Shown one piece after another: positions 16,880 to 25,944 of a stretch of 64,000 nt of DNA. The notes below the pieces were generated by a model, which saw only the letters and a program-made list of their open reading frames with translations, was not told where the DNA came from and did no database searches. The stretch covers positions 19,025-83,024 of the forward strand of contig JANNLG010000013.1 in the NCBI GenBank assembly GCA_031396695.1. The letters are read 5' to 3'. This stretch comes from VGRW01 sp031396695. Lineage in GTDB: Bacteria; Myxococcota_A; UBA9160; SZUA-336. How positions within the stretch are numbered: position 1 is the stretch's first letter; each line of letters opens with the position of its first letter. The position numbers and the translations under genes were made by a program.

Positions 16880-17867
16880 CCGCGTCGCAGGCTTTGAGCA
16901 CGTCGGCGGACAACGTCACGCCGGCGGCCGCGAGCGAGTCGTCGAGCTGATCGACGCGCGTCGCGCCGATGATCGTCGAGCCCACGAAGTCGTGCGCGAG
17001 CGACCAGGCGACCGCCAGCGTCACGACGGCCATGCCCGCGTCAGCGGCGATCTTGGCAAAGCGCTCGGTCGAGCCGAGCGTCTTCTCGTTCACGAAGCGC
17101 CGCGTCATGACCGCGCCGCGCGCGGCGTCGTTCTTGTACAGCGAGAAGCGCGCGCCGTCGGGGAACGCGCCCTTCGCGTACTTGCCCGACAGCACGCCGC
17201 CCGCGATCGGGCTGTACGGGAGCAAGCTCACGTTCTCGCGCCGGCACACGTTCGCGAGCTCGTCCTCGAAGCGGCGATTCAGCAGCGAGAAGTTGTTCTG
17301 GATCGTCTGGTAGCGAACGCTGCCGGTGCGATCCGACGCCCACAGGTTCTTGGTCAGGCCGTACGCGCTCTCGTTGCTGCAGCCCACGTAGCGCACCTTG
17401 CCCGCTTGCACGACGCGGTCGAGCGCTTCCATGACATCGTCCGCGGGCAGCTCGGGATCGGGCCAATGGGTCTGGTACAGATCGATGTAGTCGGTTCCCA
17501 GACGCCGCAGGCTCGCGTCGACCGCGGTCTCGACGTTGTGGCGGTCGAGCGAGGTGCGGCCGCCGCGCACCGCGGCGCGGAACCAACCGCCGCTCGGTCC
17601 GGCGATCTTGGTGGCGATGAACACGGTCTCGCGCTGGCCGCGTTTCGCGAGCCAGCGACCGACGATCTCCTCGCTCTTGCCGGAATGGCGCGGGTCGGGC
17701 GGCACGGGATAGATCTCGGCCACGTCGAAGAAGTCGACGCCCGCGGCGTCGGCGCGATCGAGGATCGCGTGGCTTTCCTTCTCGTCGGCCATGCTGCCGA
17801 ACGTCATGGTGCCCATGCAGATCTCCGACACCACGAGCCCCGTCTTTCCCAGCCTGCGATTCTTCAA
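16848..17867 (-). CDS. Aldo/keto reductase (Tas-like)
   Basis: A 339-residue NADPH-dependent TIM-barrel reductase. It begins KNRRLGKTGLVVSEICMGTMTFG. Catalytic residues are in place: Asp and Tyr in DVAEIYP, Lys in IATKIAG and His in YQTHWPDP. The cofactor segment includes STIIGATRVDQLDD. The length and the ALDRVVQAGKVRYVGCSNESAYGL region fit the Tas/YajO-type group, which reduces varied carbonyls. It converges on the sigma factor with a 32-base 3' overlap. Substrate unknown. Confidence 0.9.
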   Translation of the reverse strand: MKNRRLGKTGLVVSEICMGTMTFGSMADEKESHAILDRADAAGVDFFDVAEIYPVPPDPRHSGKSEEIVGRWLAKRGQRETVFIATKIAGPSGGWFRAAVRGGRTSLDRHNVETAVDASLRRLGTDYIDLYQTHWPDPELPADDVMEALDRVVQAGKVRYVGCSNESAYGLTKNLWASDRTGSVRYQTIQNNFSLLNRRFEDELANVCRRENVSLLPYSPIAGGVLSGKYAKGAFPDGARFSLYKNDAARGAVMTRRFVNEKTLGSTERFAKIAADAGMAVVTLAVAWSLAHDFVGSTIIGATRVDQLDDSLAAAGVTLSADVLKACDAVTRELLYPMG

Positions 17868-17931
17868 TTCAGCCCCCTGAGTTCGAGCGCGGCAGCATAC
17901 ACGAATGTCGGTCGCGGAATTCCCGGCGCGC

Positions 17932-18471
17932 TCAGCGCGCGGGCGCTCCCAGCGTGTCGGGCGCGGGCAGACTCGCGCGTGCGGACGGCGGGCTCTGGTT
18001 CCAGAGCTGGCGGTAGTAGAAGCGCGCGGAGCTCGCGACTTCTGGATCGACGACGCCTGCGCGCGCGCCGTCGGTCACGACCAGGAGCGCCGCGCGCGCG
18101 AGTGCGGGCACGTCGCTGCGGCGCGGCTTCGCGTAGCGCGGCCAGATCTCGAGCAGCGTCGCGCGCAGCCGCGAGGGGTTCGCGAAGGCGGCCTTCGCGA
18201 GCCGGATCGTGCGCCGGTCGTCGATCACCACCAGGTCCGCGCAGGTGAGCCCGTCGCACACGGTCATGGGTTCGTAGACGAAGCGTAGGTCCGCATCGAA
18301 CGAGAAGCCGGCGCGCGACAGGTCCGCGAGCGCCGGGGGAATCTCGCCATCGCGATCGGGGCGGCCGAAGTTCGCGCAAGCCGCGAGCGCTACACCGAGC
18401 AGGATCGCCGCTCGGAGCGCGCTCGCCGTCGACGCGCTAGCGCGAGGTGCGCTCTCCGCCGCCACCACCAC
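17932..18471 (-). CDS. Putative lipoprotein of unknown function
   Basis: A 179-residue reading frame following the DEAD-box helicase on the same strand. I chose one of three consecutive GTG codons (18471-18465) because a lipoprotein signal follows: AAILLGVALAACANF with lipobox LAAC. The start overlaps the helicase tail by about 35 bases. The mature part includes ADLRFVYEPMTVCDGLTCADLVV, with a Cys pair that could form a disulfide, and ends in a Pro/Ala-rich tail. No family recognised. Start codon uncertain. Confidence 0.6.
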   Translation of the reverse strand: MVVAAESAPRASASTASALRAAILLGVALAACANFGRPDRDGEIPPALADLSRAGFSFDADLRFVYEPMTVCDGLTCADLVVIDDRRTIRLAKAAFANPSRLRATLLEIWPRYAKPRRSDVPALARAALLVVTDGARAGVVDPEVASSARFYYRQLWNQSPPSARASLPAPDTLGAPAR

Positions 18472-20023
18472 CCCGCCGGCGCCGCCGACGCGGGCGAGCC
18501 GGACCCGGACGATCGTCGCCAGCCGGCGCGTCGCCGCCGCGCTCGCTGTTCTCCGGCACGCGACTCTCGCTTCGATCCGCGCGCGATCCCGCACGGTCGG
18601 CCGGCGCAGCTCGTTCGCCGCCCTCCGCGCGCGCCGCCGCGCGTTCAACAGGTAGAGCCTTCTCGTCGTTCACCGGCGTCGATACGTGCTTGTGCTCGAG
18701 GTACTCGTACAGCACGGCAGAGAGCAGGCGCCGTCCCTCGGGCGTGGCCGAGAGCGACTCGACCGTGGCCAGGTGCGTCTCTTCGCGCGCAGGCCGATCG
18801 GCCACCGGGATGTCGCGCAGATGGTGCTCGATGTCGACGCCGAGCCGCTCCGCCTCGCGCTTCGCCACCTCGGCCTCGGTCGGCAGCTTGCGCTCCGGAA
18901 TCACGATCCGGTTCACCTTCTGCAGCGAGCGGAAGTTTCCGATGTCGAGGCCCGAAACCAGCGAGATCGCTGTGCCCGACTTGCCCGCGCGTCCCGTGCG
19001 GCCGGTGCGGTGCGTGTACACCTCGGGCGTGACGGGCGAGGTGTACGAGATCACATGCGAGAGGTCGCTGATGTCGATGCCGCGCGCGGCCACGTCGGTG
19101 GCGACCAGCACGCGCAGCTCGCCGGCCTTGATGCGCTTCATGACCGCTTCGCGCGCGGCCTGCGTCATCTCGCCCTGGATCATGTCGGCGTCGATCTCGT
19201 TGCGCGTCAGGTAGCGCGTGACGAAGCGGACGTCGTCGCGCGTGTTGCAGAACACCAGCGCCGAGTCGGGATCCTCGTAGCGGAGGATGCGCAGCAGCGC
19301 CTTCTCCTTCTCGTTCGCCGCCACGATGAAGTGCCAGTGCTCGATTTCTTCGGGCGCGCGCACGCCGCCTTCGGTGAGCGAGACGAACTCGGGTTCGGTC
19401 AGGAACACGCGTGCGAGCGAGACCACGCGCTGCGGCATGGTGGCGGAAAACAGACCCGTGAGGCGCGTCTTCGGCAGGTACTTCTGCAGCTCGCGCATGT
19501 CGGGCCAGAAGCCCAGCGAGAGCAGCTCGTCGGCTTCGTCGAAGACCAGCACGCGCAGCTTGTCGAGCTTCACGTTGCCGGAGGAGAGGTGGTCGAGCAG
19601 GCGTCCGGGACAGGCGACGATCACCTGCGCGCCGCGGCCGAAGGCCTCGAGCTGCGGGCCGTAGGCCGTGCCCCCGTACACCGAGACGGTCTCGATACCC
19701 ATGTACTTGCCCATCAGCTTGATCTCGTTCTCGATCTGCAGCGCGAGCTCGCGCGTGGGCGCGAGCACCAGCACCTGCGGCGCGCGCAGCTTCGGATCGA
19801 TGATCTCGAGCGATGGCAGACCGAAGGCGCCTGTCTTTCCGCTGCCGGTCATGGCCTGCGCGATCAGGTCGCGGCCACGGCGCATCACCGGAGTGACGCG
19901 CTTCTGCACGGGCATCGGGCCCGTCCAGCCCATCTCGGCGACCGCCCGCTGTATGTCGGGGCAGAATGTTTCGAAACTGGTGAGTTCTTCGGGGAGCGCC
20001 GCTTCGGCGCCGGTTTCGGTCAT
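18437..20023 (-). CDS. DEAD-box ATP-dependent RNA helicase
   Basis: A 528-residue RNA helicase. Motif Q region is TSFETF...GWTGPMPVQK, motif I AMTGSGKTGAF, Ia PTRELALQ, II VFDEADELL, III FSATMPQ, IV-V CNTRDD and ATDVAARGIDI, and VI HRTGRTGRAG. The C-terminal tail (about 430-528) is charged and ends in an Arg/Gly-rich stretch (RRRRRRGGGGGGERTSR), usual for RNA-binding DEAD proteins in ribosome assembly or RNA decay. The ATG overlaps the thiI stop by four bases. The organisation is thiI-helicase-lipoprotein on the minus strand. Confidence 0.94.
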   Translation of the reverse strand: MTETGAEAALPEELTSFETFCPDIQRAVAEMGWTGPMPVQKRVTPVMRRGRDLIAQAMTGSGKTGAFGLPSLEIIDPKLRAPQVLVLAPTRELALQIENEIKLMGKYMGIETVSVYGGTAYGPQLEAFGRGAQVIVACPGRLLDHLSSGNVKLDKLRVLVFDEADELLSLGFWPDMRELQKYLPKTRLTGLFSATMPQRVVSLARVFLTEPEFVSLTEGGVRAPEEIEHWHFIVAANEKEKALLRILRYEDPDSALVFCNTRDDVRFVTRYLTRNEIDADMIQGEMTQAAREAVMKRIKAGELRVLVATDVAARGIDISDLSHVISYTSPVTPEVYTHRTGRTGRAGKSGTAISLVSGLDIGNFRSLQKVNRIVIPERKLPTEAEVAKREAERLGVDIEHHLRDIPVADRPAREETHLATVESLSATPEGRRLLSAVLYEYLEHKHVSTPVNDEKALPVERAAARAEGGERAAPADRAGSRADRSESRVPENSERGGDAPAGDDRPGPARPRRRRRRGGGGGGERTSR

Positions 20024-21183
20024 GAGATCGGCTCGATCCTCTCCTGCTCTACGCGCGACAGTGTCGCCTCGACCAGCATCTTCACGTCCAGCCCCTGCTC
20101 GATCGCCTCGATCGGCCCGGGCCGCGTCCACGTGGCGGGCTGCCGCGGCATCAGAAAGCTGCAGCAGTCCTCGTCGGGTTCTATCGAGATCTCGTAGGTC
20201 CCGATGCGCTTGGCGAGTTGGATGATCTCGCCCTTGTCGCTCCCGACGAGCGGTCGGAGCACGGGCAGGGTAGCCGCCCGGTTGATCGTGTCTAGGTTCG
20301 CGAGCGTTTGAGACGAGACTTGGCCGACACTGTCTCCGGTCACCAGCGCGAGTGCCCCGACCCGCTCGGCGAGCGCCTCGGCGATGCGGACCATGAAACG
20401 GCGATACAGGACGATGCGTGGCTCCGAAGGCGCCTCGCGGACGAGCGTCTGTTGCAGCTCGCCGAACGGCACCATCCAGAGCTTCGCGGGCCCGGTCCAG
20501 GCGGCCAGACGGGTCAGCGTGTCGCGCACCTTTCGCTGCGACGCGGCGCTCGTGTACGGCGCGCTGTGAAAGTGCACGTAGGAGAGCTCGCAACCGCGTT
20601 TCGCGAGCAACCACGCGGCCACGGGCGAGTCGATGCCGCCCGAGACCAGCGCGAGCGCGCGGCCCGACGCGCGCACGGGCAGTCCGCCCGGCCCGGGCAT
20701 TCGCTCGTGCAGGAGGATCGCCTCGCCCCCGTGCAGCAGGTGCAGATCGACCCACAACTCGGGATTCGAGAGATCGACGCGCGCACCGGTCCTGGCATGG
20801 ATGCGCGCGCCGAGCTCACCCGCGAGCTCGTTGGAGCGGAACGGCAGCGCCTTGTCGACGCGCCGCACGCGCACGCCGAAGCTCGCGAACGTGCGGCTCG
20901 AAACGAACGCGTCGACCGCGGCCGCGATCGCCTCGCGTGTCGGCTCGAGCGTGGTCGCGACACTGAAGTACGCCACGCCGAACACGCGTCCGAGGCGATC
21001 CGCCACGTCGGCGGGGCTCGCGCCCTCGGGCGCTTCGACCATGATCCGGCCGTAGAGTCGCCGCGCCACCGCCTTGCCCAGCGGAGCCAGCGCGCGCACG
21101 AGGTTCTCGCATAGCGTCTTCTCGAAGCGCGGCCGATTGCGGCCCTTCAGCCCGAGCTCCGCGTAGTGCACGACCCATTTCAC
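20020..21183 (-). CDS. thiI: tRNA 4-thiouridine synthetase ThiI (short form)
   Basis: A 387-residue ThiI with a ferredoxin-like N-terminal region, a THUMP domain (about 60-160) and an adenine nucleotide alpha hydrolase domain with the PP-loop ALVSGGIDSPVAAW (about 175-188). It adenylates U8 of tRNA for sulfur transfer and can feed thiazole synthesis. The C-terminal rhodanese domain of the E. coli enzyme is missing, as in many bacterial short forms. A cysteine pair (DCCSF) sits near the C-terminus. The GTG start at 21183 is the first codon before the conserved KWVVHYAELGLKG. No clear ribosome binding site precedes it. Confidence 0.92.
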   Translation of the reverse strand: MKWVVHYAELGLKGRNRPRFEKTLCENLVRALAPLGKAVARRLYGRIMVEAPEGASPADVADRLGRVFGVAYFSVATTLEPTREAIAAAVDAFVSSRTFASFGVRVRRVDKALPFRSNELAGELGARIHARTGARVDLSNPELWVDLHLLHGGEAILLHERMPGPGGLPVRASGRALALVSGGIDSPVAAWLLAKRGCELSYVHFHSAPYTSAASQRKVRDTLTRLAAWTGPAKLWMVPFGELQQTLVREAPSEPRIVLYRRFMVRIAEALAERVGALALVTGDSVGQVSSQTLANLDTINRAATLPVLRPLVGSDKGEIIQLAKRIGTYEISIEPDEDCCSFLMPRQPATWTRPGPIEAIEQGLDVKMLVEATLSRVEQERIEPIS

Positions 21184-21203
21184 GGCGGCGATGATAGTAC
21201 GGC

Positions 21204-21275
21204 GGGTCCCGGCGCGGGGGCGGCCCCGCGCCACCCGCACTTCGCTCAGCTTCGCTTCGCTGCGCGCTTCGCTTG
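21204..21275 (+). repeat. Dispersed intergenic palindromic repeat, copy A
   Basis: GGGTCCCGGCGCGGGGGCGGCCCCGCGCCACCC forms a hairpin (GGCGCGGGG pairing with CCCCGCGCC inside GGGT...ACCC). A TTCGCT-rich tail follows (CACTTCGCTCAGCTTCGC...). It lies between mutM and thiI, touching the mutM stop codon. Related copies occur near 24114, 35208, 39072 and 51061. Confidence 0.75.
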
Positions 21276-22151
21276 CTACCGCTGGCACCTCGGGCAGAAG
21301 TGCGTGCCGCGCGCGCCGATCACGATGCGTTTGATCGCGGTGCCGCAATCGAGACAGGGCTCGCCGGTGCGCGCGTAGACGCGCCGCTCGTCTTGGTAGG
21401 CGCCGTCGCTTCCGTCGGGCATCACGTAGTCGCTGATCGAGGAGCCGCCGGTCTCGATCGAGCGCAGCAGCACCCGCTGCGCGGCGGCCACGATCTCGGC
21501 GCACTCGCGGCGCGACAGTCGGCCCGCGGCGCGGCGCGGCCGGAGTCTCGCCAGGAACAGCGCTTCGTCCGCGTAGATGTTGCCGATGCCGGCGATCACC
21601 TCCTGCGCGAGCAGGAGACTCTTCACCGCCACGCGGCGCTTGCGTGTCGCGGCGAACAGCTCGTCGCCGGTCGCTTCGAGCGCGTCGACGCCGAGCTTCT
21701 CGAGCCGCGGATCGCTCTCGCCCGGCGCGAGCAGGCGCACCTTTCCGAACTTGCGCACGTCGCGGAAGAAGAGCTCCGGTCCGCCGTCCTCGAACTCGAG
21801 CCGCAGGTGCGTGTGCGCATCGGGTCGGAAGCGCGCTTGCTCGTCGGGCGCGAGCGAGGCGCGCGTGGCGGCGGAGAGCAGACGCACCGAGCTCGCGTGT
21901 TCGGCGAACAGCTGTCCCGTCATGCCCAGGTGCAGGAGCAGGCGCCGGCCGTCGTCGAAGCAGGCGAGCAGGTACTTGCCGATCCGCTCCAAAGACGAGA
22001 CGCGCGCGCCCGGCAGCTCGCGCGCGAGGCGCGTGGGCGGCGTCAAGAAGAAATAGCTCGCCCGCGTGGTGTGCACCTTGGCGATGCGCCGGCCGACGAG
22101 CGAGGGCGCGAGCTTGCGGCGCGTGACCTCGACCTCGGGAAGCTCCGGCAT
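21276..22151 (-). CDS. mutM: Formamidopyrimidine-DNA glycosylase
   Basis: A 291-residue Fpg. ATG 22151 gives the mature catalytic N-terminus PELPEVE, where Pro2 is the nucleophile and Glu3 a catalytic acid. The Lys of LERIGKYLL and the motif HLGMTGQL are present. The H2TH region has AGIGNIYADEALF, and the C-terminal zinc finger is CLDCG...CPRC. It excises 8-oxoguanine and ring-opened purines. A longer frame upstream of this Met cannot be the start, because Pro2 must be N-terminal. The dispersed repeat begins directly after its stop. Confidence 0.96.
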   Translation of the reverse strand: MPELPEVEVTRRKLAPSLVGRRIAKVHTTRASYFFLTPPTRLARELPGARVSSLERIGKYLLACFDDGRRLLLHLGMTGQLFAEHASSVRLLSAATRASLAPDEQARFRPDAHTHLRLEFEDGGPELFFRDVRKFGKVRLLAPGESDPRLEKLGVDALEATGDELFAATRKRRVAVKSLLLAQEVIAGIGNIYADEALFLARLRPRRAAGRLSRRECAEIVAAAQRVLLRSIETGGSSISDYVMPDGSDGAYQDERRVYARTGEPCLDCGTAIKRIVIGARGTHFCPRCQR

Positions 22152-22216
22152 CGGCACAGCTTCCGCTGCGCTGGGGCTTCGCGCTAGGGTACCGCTCGGA
22201 TGAAGCACCGCCTCGC

Positions 22217-24013
22217 ATGAAAGACCGGGTATTCGGAATCGAGACGGAGTACGCGCTGATCTTTCATCCGCGCGGCCTGAACGCCTCGCGCCCGACCAAC
22301 CTGGAGCTGTACCGGCGCTTCGAATCCGCGTTGCTCGGGCGTGTGCGCACGCTGCCGCACGGCTTCTCGTGGCTGCGCGAGAAGGGCGGACGCTTTCTCG
22401 AGAACGGCGGCACTTTCCACTACGAGGCGACGGCCGAGGACTTCGAGAGCGGGCTGGTCGAGATGGCGAGCCCCGAGTGCCGCGACCCGTTCACGCTGGT
22501 CGCGCACGAGCGCGCGAAGGACGAGCTGGTCGAGGAGCTGTGCGACGCCGTGAACCACGACCTCGCGCGCGCCGGTTTCCGCGGCCACGCCAGCGTGGGC
22601 AAGAACAGCGTCGACAGTCAGGGCAACACGCTCGGTTCGCACGAGAGCTACTGGGTCGAAGATCGTCTGACACCGCTGCGGCTCGCGCTGTTCGTGCCGG
22701 TCTGGCTCGCGCTCTGGCTGGTGTCGTTGCCGGTGGTGGCCTGGCTGTTCGCGCTGCGCATGGGGCTGCTCGCGTTCGTGCTCGGCGCGGGCGCGCTGCT
22801 GCTCGGCACCGGCGCGCTCCTGCGCCTGATCCGACCGGCGCTCGGCCAACGCTTGTTCGCCTGGATGGAGCGCTTCGCGCGGGATCTCGAACAGCACCCG
22901 GGCGAGCTCGCGCGGCGTGTGCAACGGCTCGCCGCGCCGCTCTACCCGCTGATGAGGCTTCACTCCGCGGTGTACGACCGCTTCCACTTCCTGGCGATCC
23001 GGCGCGATCTCACCTCGTTCCTGGTCACGCGCACGCTCTACACCGGCGCGGGGGCGCTGGGTTTCGACGGCGGGCCGCTGTTTCGCCTGGCGCAGCGGCC
23101 GCCGTTCCTGAAGGTGCTCGCGCGCATCTTCCCCGACGACGACGCGCGGCCCCTGTACGAGATGCGCGACCTGTTCTTCCAGCCCTGGTCCGCGCTGCGC
23201 GCGCGGCGCCGGCTCCACCTGCTGATCGGCGACGCGAACATGTCGGAGTGGGCGCAGGCGCTGCGCGTGGGCGCGACCGCGCTCACGCTCGAGGTGATCG
23301 AGGGCGGCACGCCCGCGGGCTGGCCGGTGCTGGCGAAGCCGCTCGAGGCGCTGCAGGCGATCAATCTCGATTCCGAGCTCACCGCGACCTACGAGCTCGC
23401 GGACGGCACCAGCGCGAGCGCGCTCGAAATCCAGGCGCGGATCCTCGCCTTCGTGCGCGAGCGACTCGAGTCCGACCCCGAGCCGCTCGAGATCTGGAAG
23501 CTGCGCGTGCTCGCGATGTGGCAGGAGACGCTCGACGGCCTGCGCCGCTCGCCCGAGTCACTCAGCGATCGCATCGACTGGCTCGCGAAACGGCGGCTGG
23601 TGCTCGAGGAGATGCCCGAGGCGGCCGACCGCGCGGCGCTGCGCGCGCGCGGAGCCGAGGTGATGCGCGACGGCGGAGCGCGCGGCGCGGCCGACCTGCA
23701 CCTGCGCGAGCGGGCGTTCCGCGTGCGCCGCGTCGATCTGCGCTTCCACGAGCTCGGGCCGCGTGGGGGCGCCCGCCGGCTCGAGCGCCGCGGTCTGCTG
23801 CGTCGCCTGTCGCAGCCCGAGCAGGTCGCGCGCGCGCGCAGCGATCCGCCCCCGGACACGCGCGCATTCGCGCGCGGTCAGGCGATCAAGTTCGCGCACG
23901 CGAACGCCGTCTCCGGCCGCGCCGCCTGGGATCGCGTGCGAGTCGGCAAGCTCGGCCACAAGTACCTCCGAGATCCTCTGGACAACGGGTCCGATCAGAA
24001 CGGGCCCGGCTGA
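22217..24013 (+). CDS. PafA/Dop-superfamily ligase-like protein with inserted transmembrane hairpin
   Basis: A 598-residue member of the pupylation enzyme superfamily by motif order. FGIETEY (6-12) is the nucleotide/Mg-binding start. ENGGTFHYE (62-70) is the region of the catalytic Asp, here Glu70. KNSVDSQGNTLGSHESYW (129-146), SFLVTRTLYTGAGAL (267-281), LHLLIGDANMSE (333-344), the ALEIQ helix, IDWLAKRRL (453-461) and PPPDTRAFARG (544-554) follow in the family order. A roughly 110-residue insertion after residue 150 carries two hydrophobic segments (about 154-182 and 184-203) that should anchor it in the membrane. No Pup, proteasome or ARC gene is nearby. Substrate unknown. Confidence 0.85.
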   Translation: MKDRVFGIETEYALIFHPRGLNASRPTNLELYRRFESALLGRVRTLPHGFSWLREKGGRFLENGGTFHYEATAEDFESGLVEMASPECRDPFTLVAHERAKDELVEELCDAVNHDLARAGFRGHASVGKNSVDSQGNTLGSHESYWVEDRLTPLRLALFVPVWLALWLVSLPVVAWLFALRMGLLAFVLGAGALLLGTGALLRLIRPALGQRLFAWMERFARDLEQHPGELARRVQRLAAPLYPLMRLHSAVYDRFHFLAIRRDLTSFLVTRTLYTGAGALGFDGGPLFRLAQRPPFLKVLARIFPDDDARPLYEMRDLFFQPWSALRARRRLHLLIGDANMSEWAQALRVGATALTLEVIEGGTPAGWPVLAKPLEALQAINLDSELTATYELADGTSASALEIQARILAFVRERLESDPEPLEIWKLRVLAMWQETLDGLRRSPESLSDRIDWLAKRRLVLEEMPEAADRAALRARGAEVMRDGGARGAADLHLRERAFRVRRVDLRFHELGPRGGARRLERRGLLRRLSQPEQVARARSDPPPDTRAFARGQAIKFAHANAVSGRAAWDRVRVGKLGHKYLRDPLDNGSDQNGPG

Positions 24014-24113
24014 CCTGCCCCATCGCCGGCGGCGAGTCCCGCAAGCGCAGCGCGATGCGCTCGAATCGACGTCTGCCGGGACGGCCCGTCCGGTCGAGAA
24101 GCCGCGCGTAGTT

Positions 24114-24143
24114 GGGTGGCGCGGCTGCGCCGCGCCGGGACCC
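24114..24143 (-). repeat. Dispersed intergenic palindromic repeat, copy B (hairpin only)
   Basis: Read on the minus strand this is GGGTCCCGGCGCGGCGCAGCCGCGCCACCC, the same hairpin architecture as the copies near 21204, 35208, 39072 and 51061 but in reverse orientation. The TTCGCT tail is not evident. It lies in the 174-base gap between the PafA/Dop-like gene and gatC. Confidence 0.65.
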
Positions 24144-24187
24144 ACCATACTGGCGCGGATAGCTCCCTACCCTGCTAGTTTCCGGCC

Positions 24188-24475
24188 ATGAACATCACCC
24201 GCGAGACGGTGCTGTACGTCGCCCGACTGGCGCGTCTGCGGCTCACGGACGAAGAGGTGCCGCGCATGCAGCGCGACCTCGACGCGATCCTCGACTACGT
24301 GGCCACGCTGCGCGAGCTCGACACCACGGGCGTGCCGGCCACCACCCACGTGCTCGAGATCGCGACGCCGCTCCGGCCCGACGAAGTGCGCGGCGTGCTG
24401 CCCGTCGCGGAAGTCGTGCGCAACGCGCCGCAGCACGACGAGAGAGCGATGATCGTGCCGAAGGTGCTCGAGTGA
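24188..24475 (+). CDS. gatC: Asp-tRNA(Asn)/Glu-tRNA(Gln) amidotransferase subunit C
   Basis: A 95-residue GatC of normal length, the clamp that stabilises the GatA-GatB interface. It begins ITRETVLYVARLARLRLTDEE and contains DLDAILDYVATLRELDT, the family hallmarks. Its stop overlaps the gatA GTG start, so GatC and GatA are co-translated. gatB, needed for the complete GatCAB complex, is not in this window and must be elsewhere. Confidence 0.95.
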   Translation: MNITRETVLYVARLARLRLTDEEVPRMQRDLDAILDYVATLRELDTTGVPATTHVLEIATPLRPDEVRGVLPVAEVVRNAPQHDERAMIVPKVLE

Positions 24476-25944
24476 GCGAGCTCGGCAAGGCGGGTCTGGG
24501 CGAGCTGGCGCTGCACGTCGCGAGCGGCGACGTGTCGTGTCGCGAGATCGTGTCGAGCGCGCTCGCGCGCATCGCACGCGACGACGCGCGCATCGGCGCG
24601 TTCCTCCGCGTGCGCGGCGAAGCGGCGCTGGCCGAGGCGAGCGCCGCGGACGAAGCGCGAGCGGCGGGCCACGCGCGCTCGCGCCTGCACGGGCTGCCGA
24701 TCGCGGTGAAGGACATCCTGGCGTCGCCGGATTTCGAGACGACCTGCGGCTCGCGCATCCTCGGCGGCTTTCGCGCGCCCTACGAGGCGACGGTGTTGCG
24801 CCGGCTGCGCGAGGCGGGCCTGGTCGTGCTCGGGTCGACCAACATGGACGAGTTCGCGATGGGCGGCTCGACCGAGAACTCGGCCCTGCAGAAGACGCGA
24901 AACCCCTGGGACCTGACGCGCGTGCCGGGCGGCTCGTCGGGCGGCAGCGCGGCGGCGGTCGCGGCTCGCTTCGTGCCCGCTGCGCTCGGCACCGACACGG
25001 GCGGATCGATCCGGCAGCCGGCGGCACTGTGTGGTGTCACGGGCCTGAAGCCGACGTACGGCCGTGTCTCGCGCTACGGGCTGGTCGCGTTCGCGAGCTC
25101 GCTCGATCAGATCGGTCCGATCACCCGCTCGTGCTCGGACGCCGCACTCCTGCTCGGCGTGATCGCGGGCCACGACCCTCACGACGCCACGTCGTACCCG
25201 CAGGCCGCACCGAACTGGCTGGCCGCGCTCTCCGGCAGCGTCGACGGCCTTCGAATCGGCATCCCGCGCGGCTTCTTCGACGGCGCCGGCGCCGACGCGG
25301 AAACCATGGCGCACGCGCGCGAAGCGCTGCGCTTCTTCGAGAGCATGGGCGCGAAGACCGTCGAGGTCGAGCTGCCGAACAGCGCCTACGGCATCGCCAC
25401 CTACTACCTGATCTGCACCGCCGAGGCGTCCTCGAACCTGTCGCGCTACGACGGCGTGAAATACGGCTTCCGCGCCGCGAGTCAGACGCTCGACGAGATG
25501 TACGAGAAGACACGCTCGGAGGGCTTCGGCGCCGAGGTCAAGCGCCGCATCCTGCTCGGCACGTACGTGCTGTCCGCGGGCTACTACGACGCCTACTACC
25601 GCAAGGCGGCGCAGGTGCGCACGCTGATCCGGCGCGACTTCGAGCGTGCGTTCGAGAGCTGCGACGTGATCGCGACGCCGACCACGCCCGGCCCGGCCTG
25701 GCCGCTCGGCGAACTCGTCGACGATCCGCTGCAGATGTATCTGGCGGACGTCTTCACCGTGACCGCGAACCTGGCGGGGCTGCCGGCAGTCTCGCTTCCC
25801 TGCGGACTCACGACCGCGCGACTGCCCGTGGGCGTGCAGCTGATCGGGCGACCGCTCGACGAGGCGACGGTACTGCGCGCCGGAGACGCGTTCCAGCGCC
25901 AGACACACTTCCACGAGCTCGCTCCGGAGGGATTCGCGAGTTGA
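24472..25944 (+). CDS. gatA: Asp-tRNA(Asn)/Glu-tRNA(Gln) amidotransferase subunit A
   Basis: A 490-residue amidase-signature enzyme that releases ammonia from glutamine for tRNA-dependent amidation. The catalytic Lys is in IAVKDIL, the cis-Ser in the GGSSGGSAAAVAA segment and the Ser nucleophile in GTDTGGSIRQPA. GGSTENSALQKTRNPWD is diagnostic for GatA rather than other amidases. GTG start in a four-base overlap with gatC. The next gene (AsmA-like) starts at TTG within its stop codon. Confidence 0.96.
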   Translation: MSELGKAGLGELALHVASGDVSCREIVSSALARIARDDARIGAFLRVRGEAALAEASAADEARAAGHARSRLHGLPIAVKDILASPDFETTCGSRILGGFRAPYEATVLRRLREAGLVVLGSTNMDEFAMGGSTENSALQKTRNPWDLTRVPGGSSGGSAAAVAARFVPAALGTDTGGSIRQPAALCGVTGLKPTYGRVSRYGLVAFASSLDQIGPITRSCSDAALLLGVIAGHDPHDATSYPQAAPNWLAALSGSVDGLRIGIPRGFFDGAGADAETMAHAREALRFFESMGAKTVEVELPNSAYGIATYYLICTAEASSNLSRYDGVKYGFRAASQTLDEMYEKTRSEGFGAEVKRRILLGTYVLSAGYYDAYYRKAAQVRTLIRRDFERAFESCDVIATPTTPGPAWPLGELVDDPLQMYLADVFTVTANLAGLPAVSLPCGLTTARLPVGVQLIGRPLDEATVLRAGDAFQRQTHFHELAPEGFAS

